From Niabella aurantiaca DSM 17617 (lineage in GTDB: Bacteria; Bacteroidota; Bacteroidia; Chitinophagales; Chitinophagaceae): a stretch of DNA of 64,000 nucleotides. Positions 26,703 to 35,371 of the stretch are shown here, piece after piece. The stretch lies in the NCBI RefSeq assembly GCF_000374125.1, contig NZ_KB893627.1, positions 1-64,000 of the forward strand, in the 5' to 3' direction. The position numbers and the translations under genes were made by a program. Below the pieces are notes generated by a model. That model searched no databases and was not told where the DNA came from. It saw nothing but the letters and a program-made list of their open reading frames with translations. Position 1 is the first letter of the stretch. Each line of letters begins with the position of its first letter.

Positions 26703-27425
26703 TTATTTCTTATGAAATTGTGCCAAATCTTTCAAACCGATCCGTCCCTCATAAATGGCTTTTCCCACAATTGCCCCGCTGCAGCCGATAGCCGCCAGGC
26801 TTTCCAGGTCCTGCATGCAGCTGACCCCGCCACTGGCGATCAGGTTCAGATCTTTTACTTCATCGATGATCTTTTTGTACAGGTCGTTGGAGCTGCCCTG
26901 AAGGAGCCCATCTTTGCTGATATCGGTGCAAAAGAATTGTTGAATACCTTTGGTGCGGTAATGTTTCAGAAAATTAAAAATATTGATTTCTGTAGCCTCG
27001 GTCCAGCCTTTGATCATTATTTTTTCATCGAGCACATCCGCCCCCAGGATGAATTTTTCAACGCCAAATGCCGTCAGCCAATCCTGGAATACCACGGGTT
27101 TTTTAACGGCCATACTGCCTACAGCCGCATAGGCAGCGCCTGACTCAAAAGTGATCTGTACATCCTTTTCGCTGCTGATCCCGCCGCTGAAGTCGATGAC
27201 CAAACCGGTTTTGCCGGCAATGTTCTCTAGCACTTTCCAGTTGGTAACGCGGCCGGCCTTCGCCCCATCCAGGTCTACCAGGTGCAGGCGTTTTAAACCT
27301 GCATCTTCAAATTGCCGGGCTACCTCCAGCGGATTCTCATTATATACTGTTTTCTGCGTGTAATCGCCTTTACTCAACCGTACGGCTTTCCCTTCTATGA
27401 TATCTATTGCAGGTATGATTTCCAT
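26703..27425 (-). CDS. hisA: ProFAR isomerase (1-(5-phosphoribosyl)-5-[...]imidazole-4-carboxamide isomerase)
   Basis: Fourth step of histidine synthesis, an Amadori rearrangement in a TIM barrel. 240 residues. Catalytic Asp in IIPAIDIIEGKAVRLSKGDY; the second acidic site lies in FFCTDISKDGLLQG. Phosphate loops are FSGGISSEKDV and IASGGVSCMQDL. Normally adjacent to hisF and hisH; here separated from hisF by the four-helix-bundle gene and from hisH by a KilA-N fragment. Confidence 0.97.
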   Translation of the reverse strand: MEIIPAIDIIEGKAVRLSKGDYTQKTVYNENPLEVARQFEDAGLKRLHLVDLDGAKAGRVTNWKVLENIAGKTGLVIDFSGGISSEKDVQITFESGAAYAAVGSMAVKKPVVFQDWLTAFGVEKFILGADVLDEKIMIKGWTEATEINIFNFLKHYRTKGIQQFFCTDISKDGLLQGSSNDLYKKIIDEVKDLNLIASGGVSCMQDLESLAAIGCSGAIVGKAIYEGRIGLKDLAQFHKK

Positions 27426-27495
27426 TTATGCTCTACTATTTAATTTGTTTGATCGTGTTGTTTTTTAGCAGTGAAGTGAGCTGTCTGATTGAGCT

Positions 27496-27774
27496 TTAAC
27501 AACTGTTCATTTTGGCCAAGACCAATAACTGCTCTATAGTTGCTTGGCCTCTTATATTCCTCTTGGGTAATTGCTGCCGGGCTTTCCATTGTTTTGCCGT
27601 AATGCTGAACAATGCCATATTTAGCAGGTCCGTCTCATGTGCATATATTACTGCTGCCTGTTCTTTGGTAATGCTTTTGGGGATGATATTTTCTTTAATG
27701 GCATCGGTATGCATACGGTAATTGAGCTTTGACAGGGTTCTGTTCAGGTTCCATCGCTGATTTTTTAGTGTTCT
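27496..27774 (-). pseudogene. KilA-N domain protein, internal/C-terminal fragment
   Basis: The minus-strand frame is open from a TGA at 27775-27777 and reads QRWNLNRTLSKLNYRMHTDA, then IKENIIPKSITKEQAAVIYA, then ETDLLNMALFSITAKQWKAR and IRGQATIEQLLVLAKMNSC. This matches the region after the DNA-binding part of KilA-N-type proteins of phages and Bacteroidota accessory DNA. The N-terminal KilA-N domain and the extreme C-terminus are missing. It lies on the his strand between hisA and hisH. A 14-base near repeat (27488-27501 and 27721-27734) marks its ends. Confidence 0.65.
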
Positions 27775-27782
27775 TCAATTGC

Positions 27783-28367
27783 TCAAAGTTCTAAAAAATT
27801 TCTCAATATCTGTTCTCCGGCTTCCGCGCTCTTTTCCGGGTGAAATTGAACGCCATAAAAATTATCCCGGTGTATGCCGCTGCTGAATTCCGTTGCATAG
27901 CTGGTGGTGGCAATGGTGGCGGGGTTCAGCTCGGCATAGTAACTGTGTACAAAATAACACCAGGCATCTGCGGGCACATTTTTGAATAACGGACTGTCCT
28001 TTGTGTGGATACGGTTCCAACCCATTTGCGGGATCTTCAGATCGGGGCTGATAAATTTCTTAACAGCTACATCAAAAATGCCCAAACAGGGCGTGTCGTT
28101 TTCTTCGCTGTGCGCGCACAGTAATTGCATTCCGAGGCAAATGCCCAAAAGGGGTTGCGTTGCTTCCCGGATCAGCCGGTCCAGCTTCCGCTCTTTCAGG
28201 TAATTCATCGCGGTACTGGCTTCCCCCACGCCGGGAAAGATAAGCTTGTCTGCCCTGCGGATGGCCTCGGGGTCGTCGGTAACGGTGGCTGTTGCACCAA
28301 TGCGCTCGAGAGCAAAGAGCACCGATTGAATATTGCCGGCGTTGTATTTTATGATTACGGTATTCAT
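27783..28367 (-). CDS. hisH: Imidazole glycerol phosphate synthase, glutamine amidotransferase subunit
   Basis: 194 residues, class I glutamine amidotransferase. The nucleophile Cys lies in LLGICLGMQLLCAHSEEND, the oxyanion region in LIFPGVGEAS, and the His-Glu of the triad in YGVQFHPEKSAEAGE. It supplies ammonia to HisF. Complete; preceded by a spacer with a triple GTTTGAA repeat and hairpin. Confidence 0.97.
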   Translation of the reverse strand: MNTVIIKYNAGNIQSVLFALERIGATATVTDDPEAIRRADKLIFPGVGEASTAMNYLKERKLDRLIREATQPLLGICLGMQLLCAHSEENDTPCLGIFDVAVKKFISPDLKIPQMGWNRIHTKDSPLFKNVPADAWCYFVHSYYAELNPATIATTSYATEFSSGIHRDNFYGVQFHPEKSAEAGEQILRNFLEL

Positions 28368-28371
28368 TTTT

Positions 28372-28420
28372 GTTTGAAGTTTGAAGTTTGAAGTTTAACG
28401 TCAAATATTAAACCTCAAAC
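28372..28420. repeat. Triple GTTTGAA repeat and hairpin between hisB and hisH
   Basis: Three head-to-tail GTTTGAA units (28372-28392) run into GTTTAACGTC. The arm 28386-28398 pairs with 28408-28420 (13 bases, one wobble). The GTTTAACGTC core is shared with the hisIE-hisF spacer. Confidence 0.55.
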
Positions 28421-28431
28421 CAGAAACGTTA

Positions 28432-29571
28432 TTACAGTATTCCTTTAGTGCTGGGCAGCTGGTCGTTTCCCGGGGTTCGTTTAATGGCCATTTTGATGGC
28501 TTTTGCCAGCGCCTTGAAAATGGCTTCTATTTTGTGATGCTCGTTCTCGCCTTCGGCCTTAATGTTCAGGTTCATCTTTGCTGCATCGCTGAGCGATTTG
28601 AAGAAATGATAGAACATTTCCGTGGGCATTTCGCCGATCTTTTCCCGTTTGAAGGACGCATCCCATATCAGCCAGGGGCGGCCGCCAAAGTCCAGTGCTA
28701 CCTGCACCAGGGCATCATCCATGGGCAGACAGAAACCATAACGTTCAATACCCGCCTTGTTGCCCAATGCAAGCGCCAGCGCTTCTCCGAGGGCGATGGC
28801 CGTGTCTTCAATGGTATGATGCTCATCAATGTGCAGATCGCCTTTGGTAACAATGCCCAGGTTCATACCGCTGTGCCGGCCCAGCTGGTGCAGCATATGA
28901 TCAAAAAAACCGAGCCCTGTATCAATGGAACATTGCCCGGTTCCATCGAGATTAATGTCGATCTTTATTTTGGTCTCATTGGTATTGCGCTCGTGCGTTA
29001 TTACTCTTGATTGCAATTGCAGCAGCGCATAAATGTCCTGCCAGTTGATGGTCTTCAAGGCAATGGTGGATTCCAGCTCTTTAACAGAGCCGGAGATCTC
29101 GGCGGCGCCCAGCGCTTCGTCCTGTGCCAGCCAGATGCCCTTGCAGCCCAGGTTCTTTGCAAGCTGGATATCGGTGATCCGGTCGCCGATGACATAGGAG
29201 CCGGCAAGATCATAGTCCGGACTATTGATGTACCGGGTAAGCATGCCGGTGCCCGGTTTACGGGTAGGCGCATTTTCTTCCGGATACGTTTTGTCGATGA
29301 ACACTTCGCTGAAATGGATCCCATCCGCTTCCAGGTTGCGCATCACCAGGTTTTGTGTGGGCCAGAAGGTCTCTTCCGGGAACGTGCCGGAGCCCAGTCC
29401 GTCCTGGTTGGTCACCAACACCAGTTCATAGTCCATTTCCCGGGCAATTTTCCCCAGCCAGGTGAACACGCCGGGATAGAAAGTGACTTTGTCGATGGAG
29501 TCCAGCTGATAGGTGGGGGGCGCTTCGTAGATGAGGGTGCCATCCCTGTCGATAAACAATACTTTTTTCAT
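28432..29571 (-). CDS. hisB: Bifunctional histidinol-phosphatase / imidazoleglycerol-phosphate dehydratase
   Basis: 379 residues. N-terminal HAD phosphatase (about 1-165): nucleophile motif [13 protein letters not shown], then [10 protein letters not shown] and [17 protein letters not shown]-terminal IGP dehydratase (about 185-379): [18 protein letters not shown] and [17 protein letters not shown], the metal-binding His/Glu motifs, then a second HHK site. It covers steps 6 and 8 of histidine synthesis. Four bases separate it from hisC, so they are translationally linked. Complete. Confidence 0.98.
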   Translation of the reverse strand: MKKVLFIDRDGTLIYEAPPTYQLDSIDKVTFYPGVFTWLGKIAREMDYELVLVTNQDGLGSGTFPEETFWPTQNLVMRNLEADGIHFSEVFIDKTYPEENAPTRKPGTGMLTRYINSPDYDLAGSYVIGDRITDIQLAKNLGCKGIWLAQDEALGAAEISGSVKELESTIALKTINWQDIYALLQLQSRVITHERNTNETKIKIDINLDGTGQCSIDTGLGFFDHMLHQLGRHSGMNLGIVTKGDLHIDEHHTIEDTAIALGEALALALGNKAGIERYGFCLPMDDALVQVALDFGGRPWLIWDASFKREKIGEMPTEMFYHFFKSLSDAAKMNLNIKAEGENEHHKIEAIFKALAKAIKMAIKRTPGNDQLPSTKGIL

Positions 29572-29575
29572 TTTT

Positions 29576-30649
29576 TCAGGCAGTGTATGCTTTTAAGGTA
29601 TCAATTAAAATTCGGTTTTCATTTTCTGTACCGACCGTAATCCGCAAACAGTCCGCACATCCCGGAATATTGCTGCGGTTGCGCACGATGATCCCTTTTT
29701 GCTGCAGATATTTGAAGATGTCGTTTGCACCGGTCATTTTTACCAACAGGAAATTGGCATCCGATGGATATACTTTTTGTGTATAGGGCAACTGCTTCAA
29801 TTCTTTTTCCAGCCAATCACGTTGTTCAATACAATCATGGATCCAGGTGTTTACTTTTTCGATCTGCTGCAGTCCCTGTAAGGCCAGTTCCTGTGTGGCG
29901 ATATTAATATTATAAGGGTATTTTACGTTGTTCATCAGCTGGATGATCTCCTTTCCCGCAAAGGCCAGTCCCAGGCGCAGGGCCGCCAGCCCCCAGGCTT
30001 TGGAGAGCGTTTGCAATACTACCAGGTTGGGGTGGTCCATGAGCTGGAGCGAAAGCGTCTTTTGCCGGGCATAGTTGATGTAAGCTTCATCTACTACCAC
30101 AATGCCGTCAAAATTATTCAGGATGATCTCGATGTCCTGGCGGGTGATGCTGTTGCCGCTGGGATTATTGGGGGAACAAATGAAAATGATCTTTGTGTAT
30201 TCATCCACAGCGTCGGCAATACCCTGTATGTTCATCTGGAAATCGGCATTGAGGGGTACTTCTTTTACCTTTATATTATTAATAGCGGCAGCCACGCTGT
30301 ACATGCCATATGTAGGCGGCAGGGTAATGATGTTGTCAAAGCCGGGCTCGCAGAAGATGCGGATCAATACATCTATGGCCTCATCGCTGCCGTTTCCGGC
30401 AAAGATGTTTTCGAACGGTATTCCTTTGATGGCACTGATGCGCTCTTTCAGCTTCAGCTGTACCGGGTCCGGGTAACGGTTCAGCAGCTCGTGCTGCTCA
30501 TTGATGCTGAGGGTTACCGGAGAGCCGGTGGCGTTCTCATTGGCATCCAGCATCACCCGGGCCTCACCGCTGAACTCATGACGGGCAGTGGAGTAGGGAC
30601 TGAGGTTTTTAATGTTTTCCCGTACGAGGTATTCTAAATTAAACTCCAT
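29576..30649 (-). CDS. hisC: Histidinol-phosphate aminotransferase
   Basis: 357 residues from the ATG giving [20 protein letters not shown]. An in-frame ATG 30 bases earlier would add residues coded by an intergenic repeat and is rejected. PLP enzyme of fold type [37 protein letters not shown], and [20 protein letters not shown] with the Schiff-base Lys in SKAWG. Converts imidazole-acetol phosphate to histidinol phosphate. Four bases from the hisD stop. Confidence 0.97.
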   Translation of the reverse strand: MEFNLEYLVRENIKNLSPYSTARHEFSGEARVMLDANENATGSPVTLSINEQHELLNRYPDPVQLKLKERISAIKGIPFENIFAGNGSDEAIDVLIRIFCEPGFDNIITLPPTYGMYSVAAAINNIKVKEVPLNADFQMNIQGIADAVDEYTKIIFICSPNNPSGNSITRQDIEIILNNFDGIVVVDEAYINYARQKTLSLQLMDHPNLVVLQTLSKAWGLAALRLGLAFAGKEIIQLMNNVKYPYNINIATQELALQGLQQIEKVNTWIHDCIEQRDWLEKELKQLPYTQKVYPSDANFLLVKMTGANDIFKYLQQKGIIVRNRSNIPGCADCLRITVGTENENRILIDTLKAYTA

Positions 30650-30653
30650 GTTT

Positions 30654-31949
30654 CTAATTTCTGATTTCTGATTGCTCATTTCTGATGCGCACGTTAACGG
30701 CGTTGCTGTGCGCCTGTAATCCTTCTGCTTCGGCCATTGTGGTCACCGTGCCTGCGATATGCTTCAATCCCTGTGTGCTTAGCTGCTGGAAGGTGATCTT
30801 TTTATAAAAGCTGTCGAGCGAAACGCCGCTGTATGCAGTGGCATAACCATTGGTAGGCAGCGTATGGTTCGTACCGCTGGCGTAGTCGCCCACACTTTCC
30901 GGAGAGTGGTTGCCAATAAACACAGACCCTGCTGCTGTAATACTTTTCAGCAGGCCATTCCCTGTTTTGCAGGCCAGGATCAGGTGTTCGGGCGCATAAA
31001 AATTGGATAAGGCAACGGCTTCTTTGAGGTTTTTTACTACCACGATACGGGAATGTTCCAGCGCCCTGGCGGCAATGTCTTGCCGGGGCAGGGCTTTCAG
31101 CTGGGCCGCTAGGGCCGTTTCAATTTTTTTAACCATACCCGTTTGCGTGGTAATACAGATCACCTGGGAGTCCGGACCATGCTCTGCCTGGGCCAGCAGA
31201 TCTGCTGCCACAAAACGGGGGTCCGCAGTTCCGTCGGCGATCACCAGTACTTCGGATGGCCCGGCCGGCATATCAATGGCTACACGATTCTGCACCAGCT
31301 GCTTGGCAGTAGTAACATATTGATTACCCGGCCCGAAAATTTTAAAGACCTGCGGAATGCTTTCTGTACCATAAGCCATTGCCGCAATGGCCTGTGCGCC
31401 TCCGGTTTTGAATATGTTGCGAATGCCGCATAAGGATGCTGCATAGAGGATGGCCGGATGTACGTTGCCTTCTTTATTACAGGGGGTGCACAGTACGACT
31501 TCCCTGCATCCGGCAATGCGGGCTGGCAGGCCCAGCATAAGGACCGTGGAAAAGAGCGGAGCAGAGCCTCCCGGGACATACAGGCCTACCTTTTCAATGG
31601 CCCGGCTCTCACGCCAGCAGGTGATGCCTTTTTGGGTCGTGATCTTTTTTACGGGCTCTTTTTGAGCACGGTGGAAAGCTTCAATGTTCTTTTTAGCCTG
31701 TTTCAGCGCCGCTTTCAGCCCGGGGGGGAGTTGCCGGGAGGCTTCCTTTATCTCGGCGGGCGCAACGGCGAGGGAGGTCAGCTCCACACCATCAAATTTT
31801 TTACTGAAGCTCCGGAGCGCTGCGTCACCCTTCTTTTGAACGGCCGACAGGATCCCGGTCACCGCAGGGATGAGCTTCCGGTCGTCCTGAAGCGGACGGG
31901 CACCAATTTCCGGCCAGAGATCGCGGGTTGGATATTTATAAAGTTTCAC
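30654..31949 (-). CDS. hisD: Histidinol dehydrogenase
   Basis: 431 residues, zinc enzyme for the last two oxidations to histidine. Visible marks: YVPGGSAPLFSTVLMLGLPA, GGAQAIAAMAYGTESIPQVF, AGPSEVLVIADGTADPRFVA, QAEHGPDSQV, and APEHLILA near the metal site. The last residues (RNEQSEIRN) are coded by the repeat that fills the hisC junction and extend beyond the usual family end. A 184-base spacer separates it from hisG. Confidence 0.97.
   Translation of the reverse strand: MKLYKYPTRDLWPEIGARPLQDDRKLIPAVTGILSAVQKKGDAALRSFSKKFDGVELTSLAVAPAEIKEASRQLPPGLKAALKQAKKNIEAFHRAQKEPVKKITTQKGITCWRESRAIEKVGLYVPGGSAPLFSTVLMLGLPARIAGCREVVLCTPCNKEGNVHPAILYAASLCGIRNIFKTGGAQAIAAMAYGTESIPQVFKIFGPGNQYVTTAKQLVQNRVAIDMPAGPSEVLVIADGTADPRFVAADLLAQAEHGPDSQVICITTQTGMVKKIETALAAQLKALPRQDIAARALEHSRIVVVKNLKEAVALSNFYAPEHLILACKTGNGLLKSITAAGSVFIGNHSPESVGDYASGTNHTLPTNGYATAYSGVSLDSFYKKITFQQLSTQGLKHIAGTVTTMAEAEGLQAHSNAVNVRIRNEQSEIRN
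30656..30673. repeat. Solo AATTTCTGATTT repeat at the hisC/hisD junction
   Basis: AATTTCTGATTTCTGATT differs by one base from the left repeat beside the four-helix-bundle gene (26254 onward). It overlaps the 3' end of hisD and the hisC leader; a further TTTCTGAT follows at 30679. Confidence 0.5.
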
Positions 31950-32133
31950 TGTTTATCTATTTAAGGTGAAGTGGGAAGCTTTAAAGTAAAAGTTTAAAGA
32001 GAGAAGTTTGAGAGGAGATGTGCAACAACCCATAAATGGGGAGTGACAAAAAAATACAGGTTACCTGTTTTATTATTTTATCTTGCTTTGCATCGTTTAC
32101 TTTTTACCAAATACTTCACACTATTCATATCCC

Positions 32134-32994
32134 TCAGTCAATCATCTTCTCAATCGGAATGATCAGGATGCCTTCGGCGCCGGCAGCTTTCAGGTTTTCG
32201 ATCACATTCCAGAAATCGGATTCGCTGATCACGGAATGCACCGAGCTCCAGTCTTTTTTTGCCAGCGGCACGATGGTGGGACTGTTGATACCCGGCAGGT
32301 AAGAGCAGATCTTCCCGATGCTTTTGTTGGGTGCATTGAGCATGACGTACTTGTTGTATTTTGCTTTTTTTACCGAACGGATGCGGAACAGCAGCTTTTC
32401 CAGCAGCGCCCGGCGTTTCGGGCTAAGCTTTTTGCCGGAGATCAGTACAGCCTCTGATTTTAAAATGGTCTCAAATTCATAAAGTTCATTGCTGAACAAG
32501 GTGCTGCCCGAGCTTACGAGATCACAGATCGCATCTGCCAGACCAATACGGGGTGCAATTTCCACCGATCCGCTAATGACGTGAATGTCGGCTTTCAGTC
32601 TGTTCTGTTTGAGCCATTTGTTCAGGATAAAAGGATAGCTGGTCGCAATCTTCATTCCATCCAGGTCCTTTACTGTTCGTTTTTTCCGGGTCTTGGGCAA
32701 CGCAATGGACAACCGGCATTTGCCATAGCCCAGCCGTTCTACGATATCCGCCGTCTTGTTCTTTTCCAGCACCACATTCTCGCCTACGAAACCGATATCG
32801 GCCACTCCGTCCTGTACGTATTCGGGAATGTCGTCGTCTCTTAAAAAGAGGATCTCGGCGTCAAAGTTCTCGGCATTGATCTTTAACTGGTTGTTGCCGT
32901 TCGGCACACCAATGCCGCATTCCTTCAGCAATTTTAAGGAGTCTTCACTGAGTCGTCCGGATTTTTGGACCGCGATTCTTAATTTTTCCTGCAT
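32134..32994 (-). CDS. hisG: ATP phosphoribosyltransferase, long form
   Basis: 286 residues, the long form with its own C-terminal ACT-like regulatory domain that binds histidine. The catalytic part shows RIAVQKSGRLSEDSLKLLKE, DGVADIGFVGENVVLE and the PRPP region DAICDLVSSGSTLFSNEL. The C-terminal domain runs from about residue 210 (SPTIVPLAKKDWSSVHSVIS). First and feedback-controlled step of the pathway, and first structural gene of the operon, right after the predicted attenuator. Confidence 0.98.
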   Translation of the reverse strand: MQEKLRIAVQKSGRLSEDSLKLLKECGIGVPNGNNQLKINAENFDAEILFLRDDDIPEYVQDGVADIGFVGENVVLEKNKTADIVERLGYGKCRLSIALPKTRKKRTVKDLDGMKIATSYPFILNKWLKQNRLKADIHVISGSVEIAPRIGLADAICDLVSSGSTLFSNELYEFETILKSEAVLISGKKLSPKRRALLEKLLFRIRSVKKAKYNKYVMLNAPNKSIGKICSYLPGINSPTIVPLAKKDWSSVHSVISESDFWNVIENLKAAGAEGILIIPIEKMID

Positions 32995-33012
32995 AGCTTT
33001 ATTTTTTTTAAA

Positions 33013-33042
33013 TAAAAAAGGCTTACAAATCTTGTAAGCCTT
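33013..33042 (-). terminator. Intrinsic terminator in the his leader (attenuator)
   Basis: On the minus strand AAGGCTTACAA and TTGTAAGCCTT form a perfect 11-bp stem with a 3-base loop (33018-33042), followed at once by a T run. It lies between the His-rich leader peptide and hisG, so read-through must be controlled. Confidence 0.85.
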
Positions 33043-33079
33043 CTTCTATAATTTGGATACATATCAGCACCGGCCTACA
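33033..33079 (-). promoter_or_regulatory. Predicted his antiterminator pairing
   Basis: TGTAGGCC (33072-33079), which overlaps the leader peptide's TAG stop, can pair over all eight bases (one G-U) with GGCTTACA (33033-33040), the 5' arm of the terminator. A ribosome that reaches the stop would cover TGTAGGCC and let the terminator form. A ribosome stalled at the His codons would leave it free. Confidence 0.65.
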
Positions 33080-33125
33080 CAGGTATGTCTGCTACATGAT
33101 GATGAATATGTACAAATATTTTCAT
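33075..33125 (-). CDS. hisL: His operon leader peptide
   Basis: A 16-codon frame, MKIFVHIHHHVADIPV, has four His codons, three of them consecutive, directly before an intrinsic terminator and hisG. This is the layout of ribosome-mediated attenuation: stalling at His codons when charged tRNA-His is scarce would favour the antiterminator. The ATG lies only a few bases beyond the expected transcription start, so the leader would be nearly leaderless; Bacteroidota tolerate this. Too short for ordinary gene callers. Confidence 0.75.
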   Translation of the reverse strand: MKIFVHIHHHVADIPV

Positions 33126-33132
33126 TGCGGTG

Positions 33133-33162
33133 CAAATATATACGAAATTTATGATTTCCCAC
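33133..33162 (-). promoter_or_regulatory. his operon promoter
   Basis: On the minus strand TATATTTG (33133-33140) matches the -7 consensus. Nineteen bases upstream stands GTG (33160-33162), one base off the usual TTG. Transcription would start just before the leader peptide ATG. Confidence 0.6.
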
Positions 33163-33241
33163 TTTTTTGGTAGAAAATTTTGAGCGGAGAAATCCAGCTA
33201 CAGCGGAAAATGCCCTATCTTTAAATTTTTAAAAAGGATAC

Positions 33242-34009
33242 ATGCTACAACTTACCAAGCCCCTCGCTTTTATTGACCTGGAGACCACAGGAGTGAACCT
33301 GGGTTCCGACCGCATCGTAGAAATAGCCATTGTAAAGATCCTTCCGGACGGAACACGGAATGTAAAACGAAAACTGATCAACCCCGAGATGCCCATACCC
33401 AAAGCAAATACAGAGATACATGGGATCACAGACGAAATGGTGAAGGATGCCCCCACTTTTGCGCAGGTGGCACAGGAGCTGAAGCAGGTACTGGATGGCT
33501 GTGATCTTGCCGGCTATAATTCCAACCGGTTTGATGTTCCGCTGCTGGTAGAGGAGTTCCTCCGGGCGGGTGTTGATTTTGATATGCGCGGACGCCGGCT
33601 TGTTGATGTACAGAATATTTTTCATAAAATGGAGCAGCGTACGCTGTCCGCTGCATATAGGTTCTATTGCGAAAAAACACTGGAAGACGCACATTCTGCA
33701 GAAGCGGATGCTTCGGCCACGCATGAAGTGCTGCTGGCACAGATCTCCCGTTACCCTGAGCTGGGAACAACCGTTGACTCGATCAATAAGGCGATCGGGG
33801 AAGAGATCATTGTGGATTTTGCGCGCCGTTTTGTAATGGACAATGGGGTGGAAGTATTTAACTTTGGAAAGTACAAGGGAAAGGCCGTTGCCGATATTTT
33901 AAAAGCGGAACCGCAATATTATGACTGGATGATGAAAGGCGATTTTCCGCAACATACCAAACAGAAACTGACTGAGATCTTTACAAGAAGCAAGCTGAGG
34001 AAAAATTAA
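33242..34009 (+). CDS. DnaQ-like 3'-5' exonuclease
   Basis: 255 residues. DEDD exonuclease fold: ExoI motif FIDLETTGVNLGSDRIVEIA, ExoII around GCDLAGYNSNRFDVPLLVEE, and ExoIII HSAEADASATHEVL with the DEDDh-type His. The C-terminal ~60 residues carry a small separate unit, FNFGKYKGKAVADILK, found at the end of several DnaQ/ExoX-like proteins. Likely a repair or proofreading nuclease rather than the replicative epsilon subunit. Divergent from the his promoter; first of a plus-strand gene group. Confidence 0.9.
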   Translation: MLQLTKPLAFIDLETTGVNLGSDRIVEIAIVKILPDGTRNVKRKLINPEMPIPKANTEIHGITDEMVKDAPTFAQVAQELKQVLDGCDLAGYNSNRFDVPLLVEEFLRAGVDFDMRGRRLVDVQNIFHKMEQRTLSAAYRFYCEKTLEDAHSAEADASATHEVLLAQISRYPELGTTVDSINKAIGEEIIVDFARRFVMDNGVEVFNFGKYKGKAVADILKAEPQYYDWMMKGDFPQHTKQKLTEIFTRSKLRKN

Positions 34010-34066
34010 GCGTATTGTCCGACTGTTGCCTGAATATCATTTAAGTGTGCTGTTATTATCGAATGA

Positions 34067-34816
34067 ATGGATAGCGTGGATAAAGTTGTAATCATACCCA
34101 CATATAATGAAAGGGAGAATGTGGCCAAAATCATCAGGGCCGTTATGGACCTGGAAGGTGGCTTTCATGTGCTGATCGTGGATGACGGGTCTCCGGACGG
34201 TACGGCGGATATTGTGAAAGCGTTGCAGGGACTCTACGACAGGAGGCTGTTCCTGGAGGAACGCCGGGGAAAACTGGGACTGGGCACAGCGTATATTCAT
34301 GGGTTCAGGTGGAGCCTCGCAAGGGGGTACCGGTTCGTATTTGAAATGGATGCTGATTTTTCGCACAATCCGAATGATCTGATCCGGTTGCATCAGGCCT
34401 GTGTGGAAGGCGCTGACCTGGCGATCGGCAGCCGGTATGTAAAAGGAGGCGGTATTGTGAACTGGCCCGCCGACCGGATATTCATTTCCAAAGGCGGATC
34501 GTTGTACACGCGTATCATTACGTGGATGCCGGTGAAGGATCCTACCGCGGGCTTTATGTGCTATACTGCAAAGGTGCTCCGGGCCATTAATTTTGATAAC
34601 ATCAGTTTTGTGGGGTATGCCTTCCAGATCGAAATGAAATATGCTACCTGGAAGCTGGGTTTTAAGATAAAGGAAGTGCCGATCGTTTTCCGGGATCGCA
34701 CAGAAGGACAATCGAAAATGAGCAAGGGCATCTTAAAAGAAGGGATATTGGGTGTACTGAACCTGCGCTGGCAAAGCCTGTTCAAGAATTACAGAAACCG
34801 GGTATCAAATAGCTGA
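34067..34816 (+). CDS. Polyprenol-phosphate mannosyltransferase-like glycosyltransferase (GT2)
   Basis: 249 residues without membrane helices. GT2 A-type fold: IIPTYNERENVAKIIRAV, the nucleotide/metal Asp region LIVDDGSPDGTADIV, the DxD-like EMDADFSHNP, and GSRYVKGGGIVNWP. The length and the end (FRDRTEGQSKMSKGI) match DPM1-type dolichol/polyprenol monophosphomannose synthases. It would charge a lipid carrier at the inner membrane. Twelve bases before the DUF4268 gene, so probably cotranscribed. Confidence 0.9.
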   Translation: MDSVDKVVIIPTYNERENVAKIIRAVMDLEGGFHVLIVDDGSPDGTADIVKALQGLYDRRLFLEERRGKLGLGTAYIHGFRWSLARGYRFVFEMDADFSHNPNDLIRLHQACVEGADLAIGSRYVKGGGIVNWPADRIFISKGGSLYTRIITWMPVKDPTAGFMCYTAKVLRAINFDNISFVGYAFQIEMKYATWKLGFKIKEVPIVFRDRTEGQSKMSKGILKEGILGVLNLRWQSLFKNYRNRVSNS

Positions 34817-34828
34817 TCGTACGTTCTT

Positions 34829-35305
34829 ATGTATAGTAAAAATGAGGCGGCGCTGATCAAAAGGGCATTCTGGACCTCGCTGGGTGCTTACCTGAAACCG
34901 GTTTTAAATGCCGATGGAGCAACGATAAACTGGGTGAATTATAAGACCGGGGTCAAGGGCATCTATTTCAGGACCGACGTGACCAAAAGAGCGGCCAGTG
35001 TTGCCATAGAACTGACGCATCCGGCCGTGGATAACCGGATGATAGCCTTTGATAAGCTGGTGTCGCTAAAGCCGGTATTTACTGAAATGGCAGGGGAAGA
35101 CTGGGCCTGGCAAAGAGAAGTGTATGACGAATCCGGCCGGCCCATTTCGCGAATCATTGTGCAATTGGAACAGGTAAACGTTTTTAATAAGAATGACTGG
35201 CCGGCGATCATCTCCTTTTTCAAACAACATCTGATAGCCCTGGATGCGTTTTGGCTCATGGTAAAAGACTATTTTGAAAATGGCAACGGAAGCGGCCTGG
35301 TTTAA
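34829..35305 (+). CDS. DUF4268 family protein
   Basis: 158 residues matching the stand-alone DUF4268 form of Bacteroidota: FWTSLGAYLKPVLNADGATI, KGIYFRTDVTKRAASVAIEL, and WPAIISFFKQHLIALDAFW. The domain is also found at the C-terminus of restriction-like proteins, but here it is alone and its function is unknown. Cytosolic. Likely cotranscribed with the preceding glycosyltransferase. Confidence 0.88.
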   Translation: MYSKNEAALIKRAFWTSLGAYLKPVLNADGATINWVNYKTGVKGIYFRTDVTKRAASVAIELTHPAVDNRMIAFDKLVSLKPVFTEMAGEDWAWQREVYDESGRPISRIIVQLEQVNVFNKNDWPAIISFFKQHLIALDAFWLMVKDYFENGNGSGLV

Positions 35306-35371
35306 GTTTTACCGAAACAGCCTTGCGGCAGCAACCCGGCTGCTGACCGTTGGTTAAAAAAGCAAAGAAAT

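Noticed and set aside
26254-30690. Treating the his-operon repeats as transposon ends with target duplications
   Set aside because: Repeat copies are short and imperfect and no transposase or clear target duplication is visible, so only a cassette hypothesis is offered.
32056-32068. Short palindrome ACAGG-TTA-CCTGT with a minus-strand T run between hisG and hisD
   Set aside because: A 5-bp stem is too weak to call a terminator, and it would cut the his operon after hisG.
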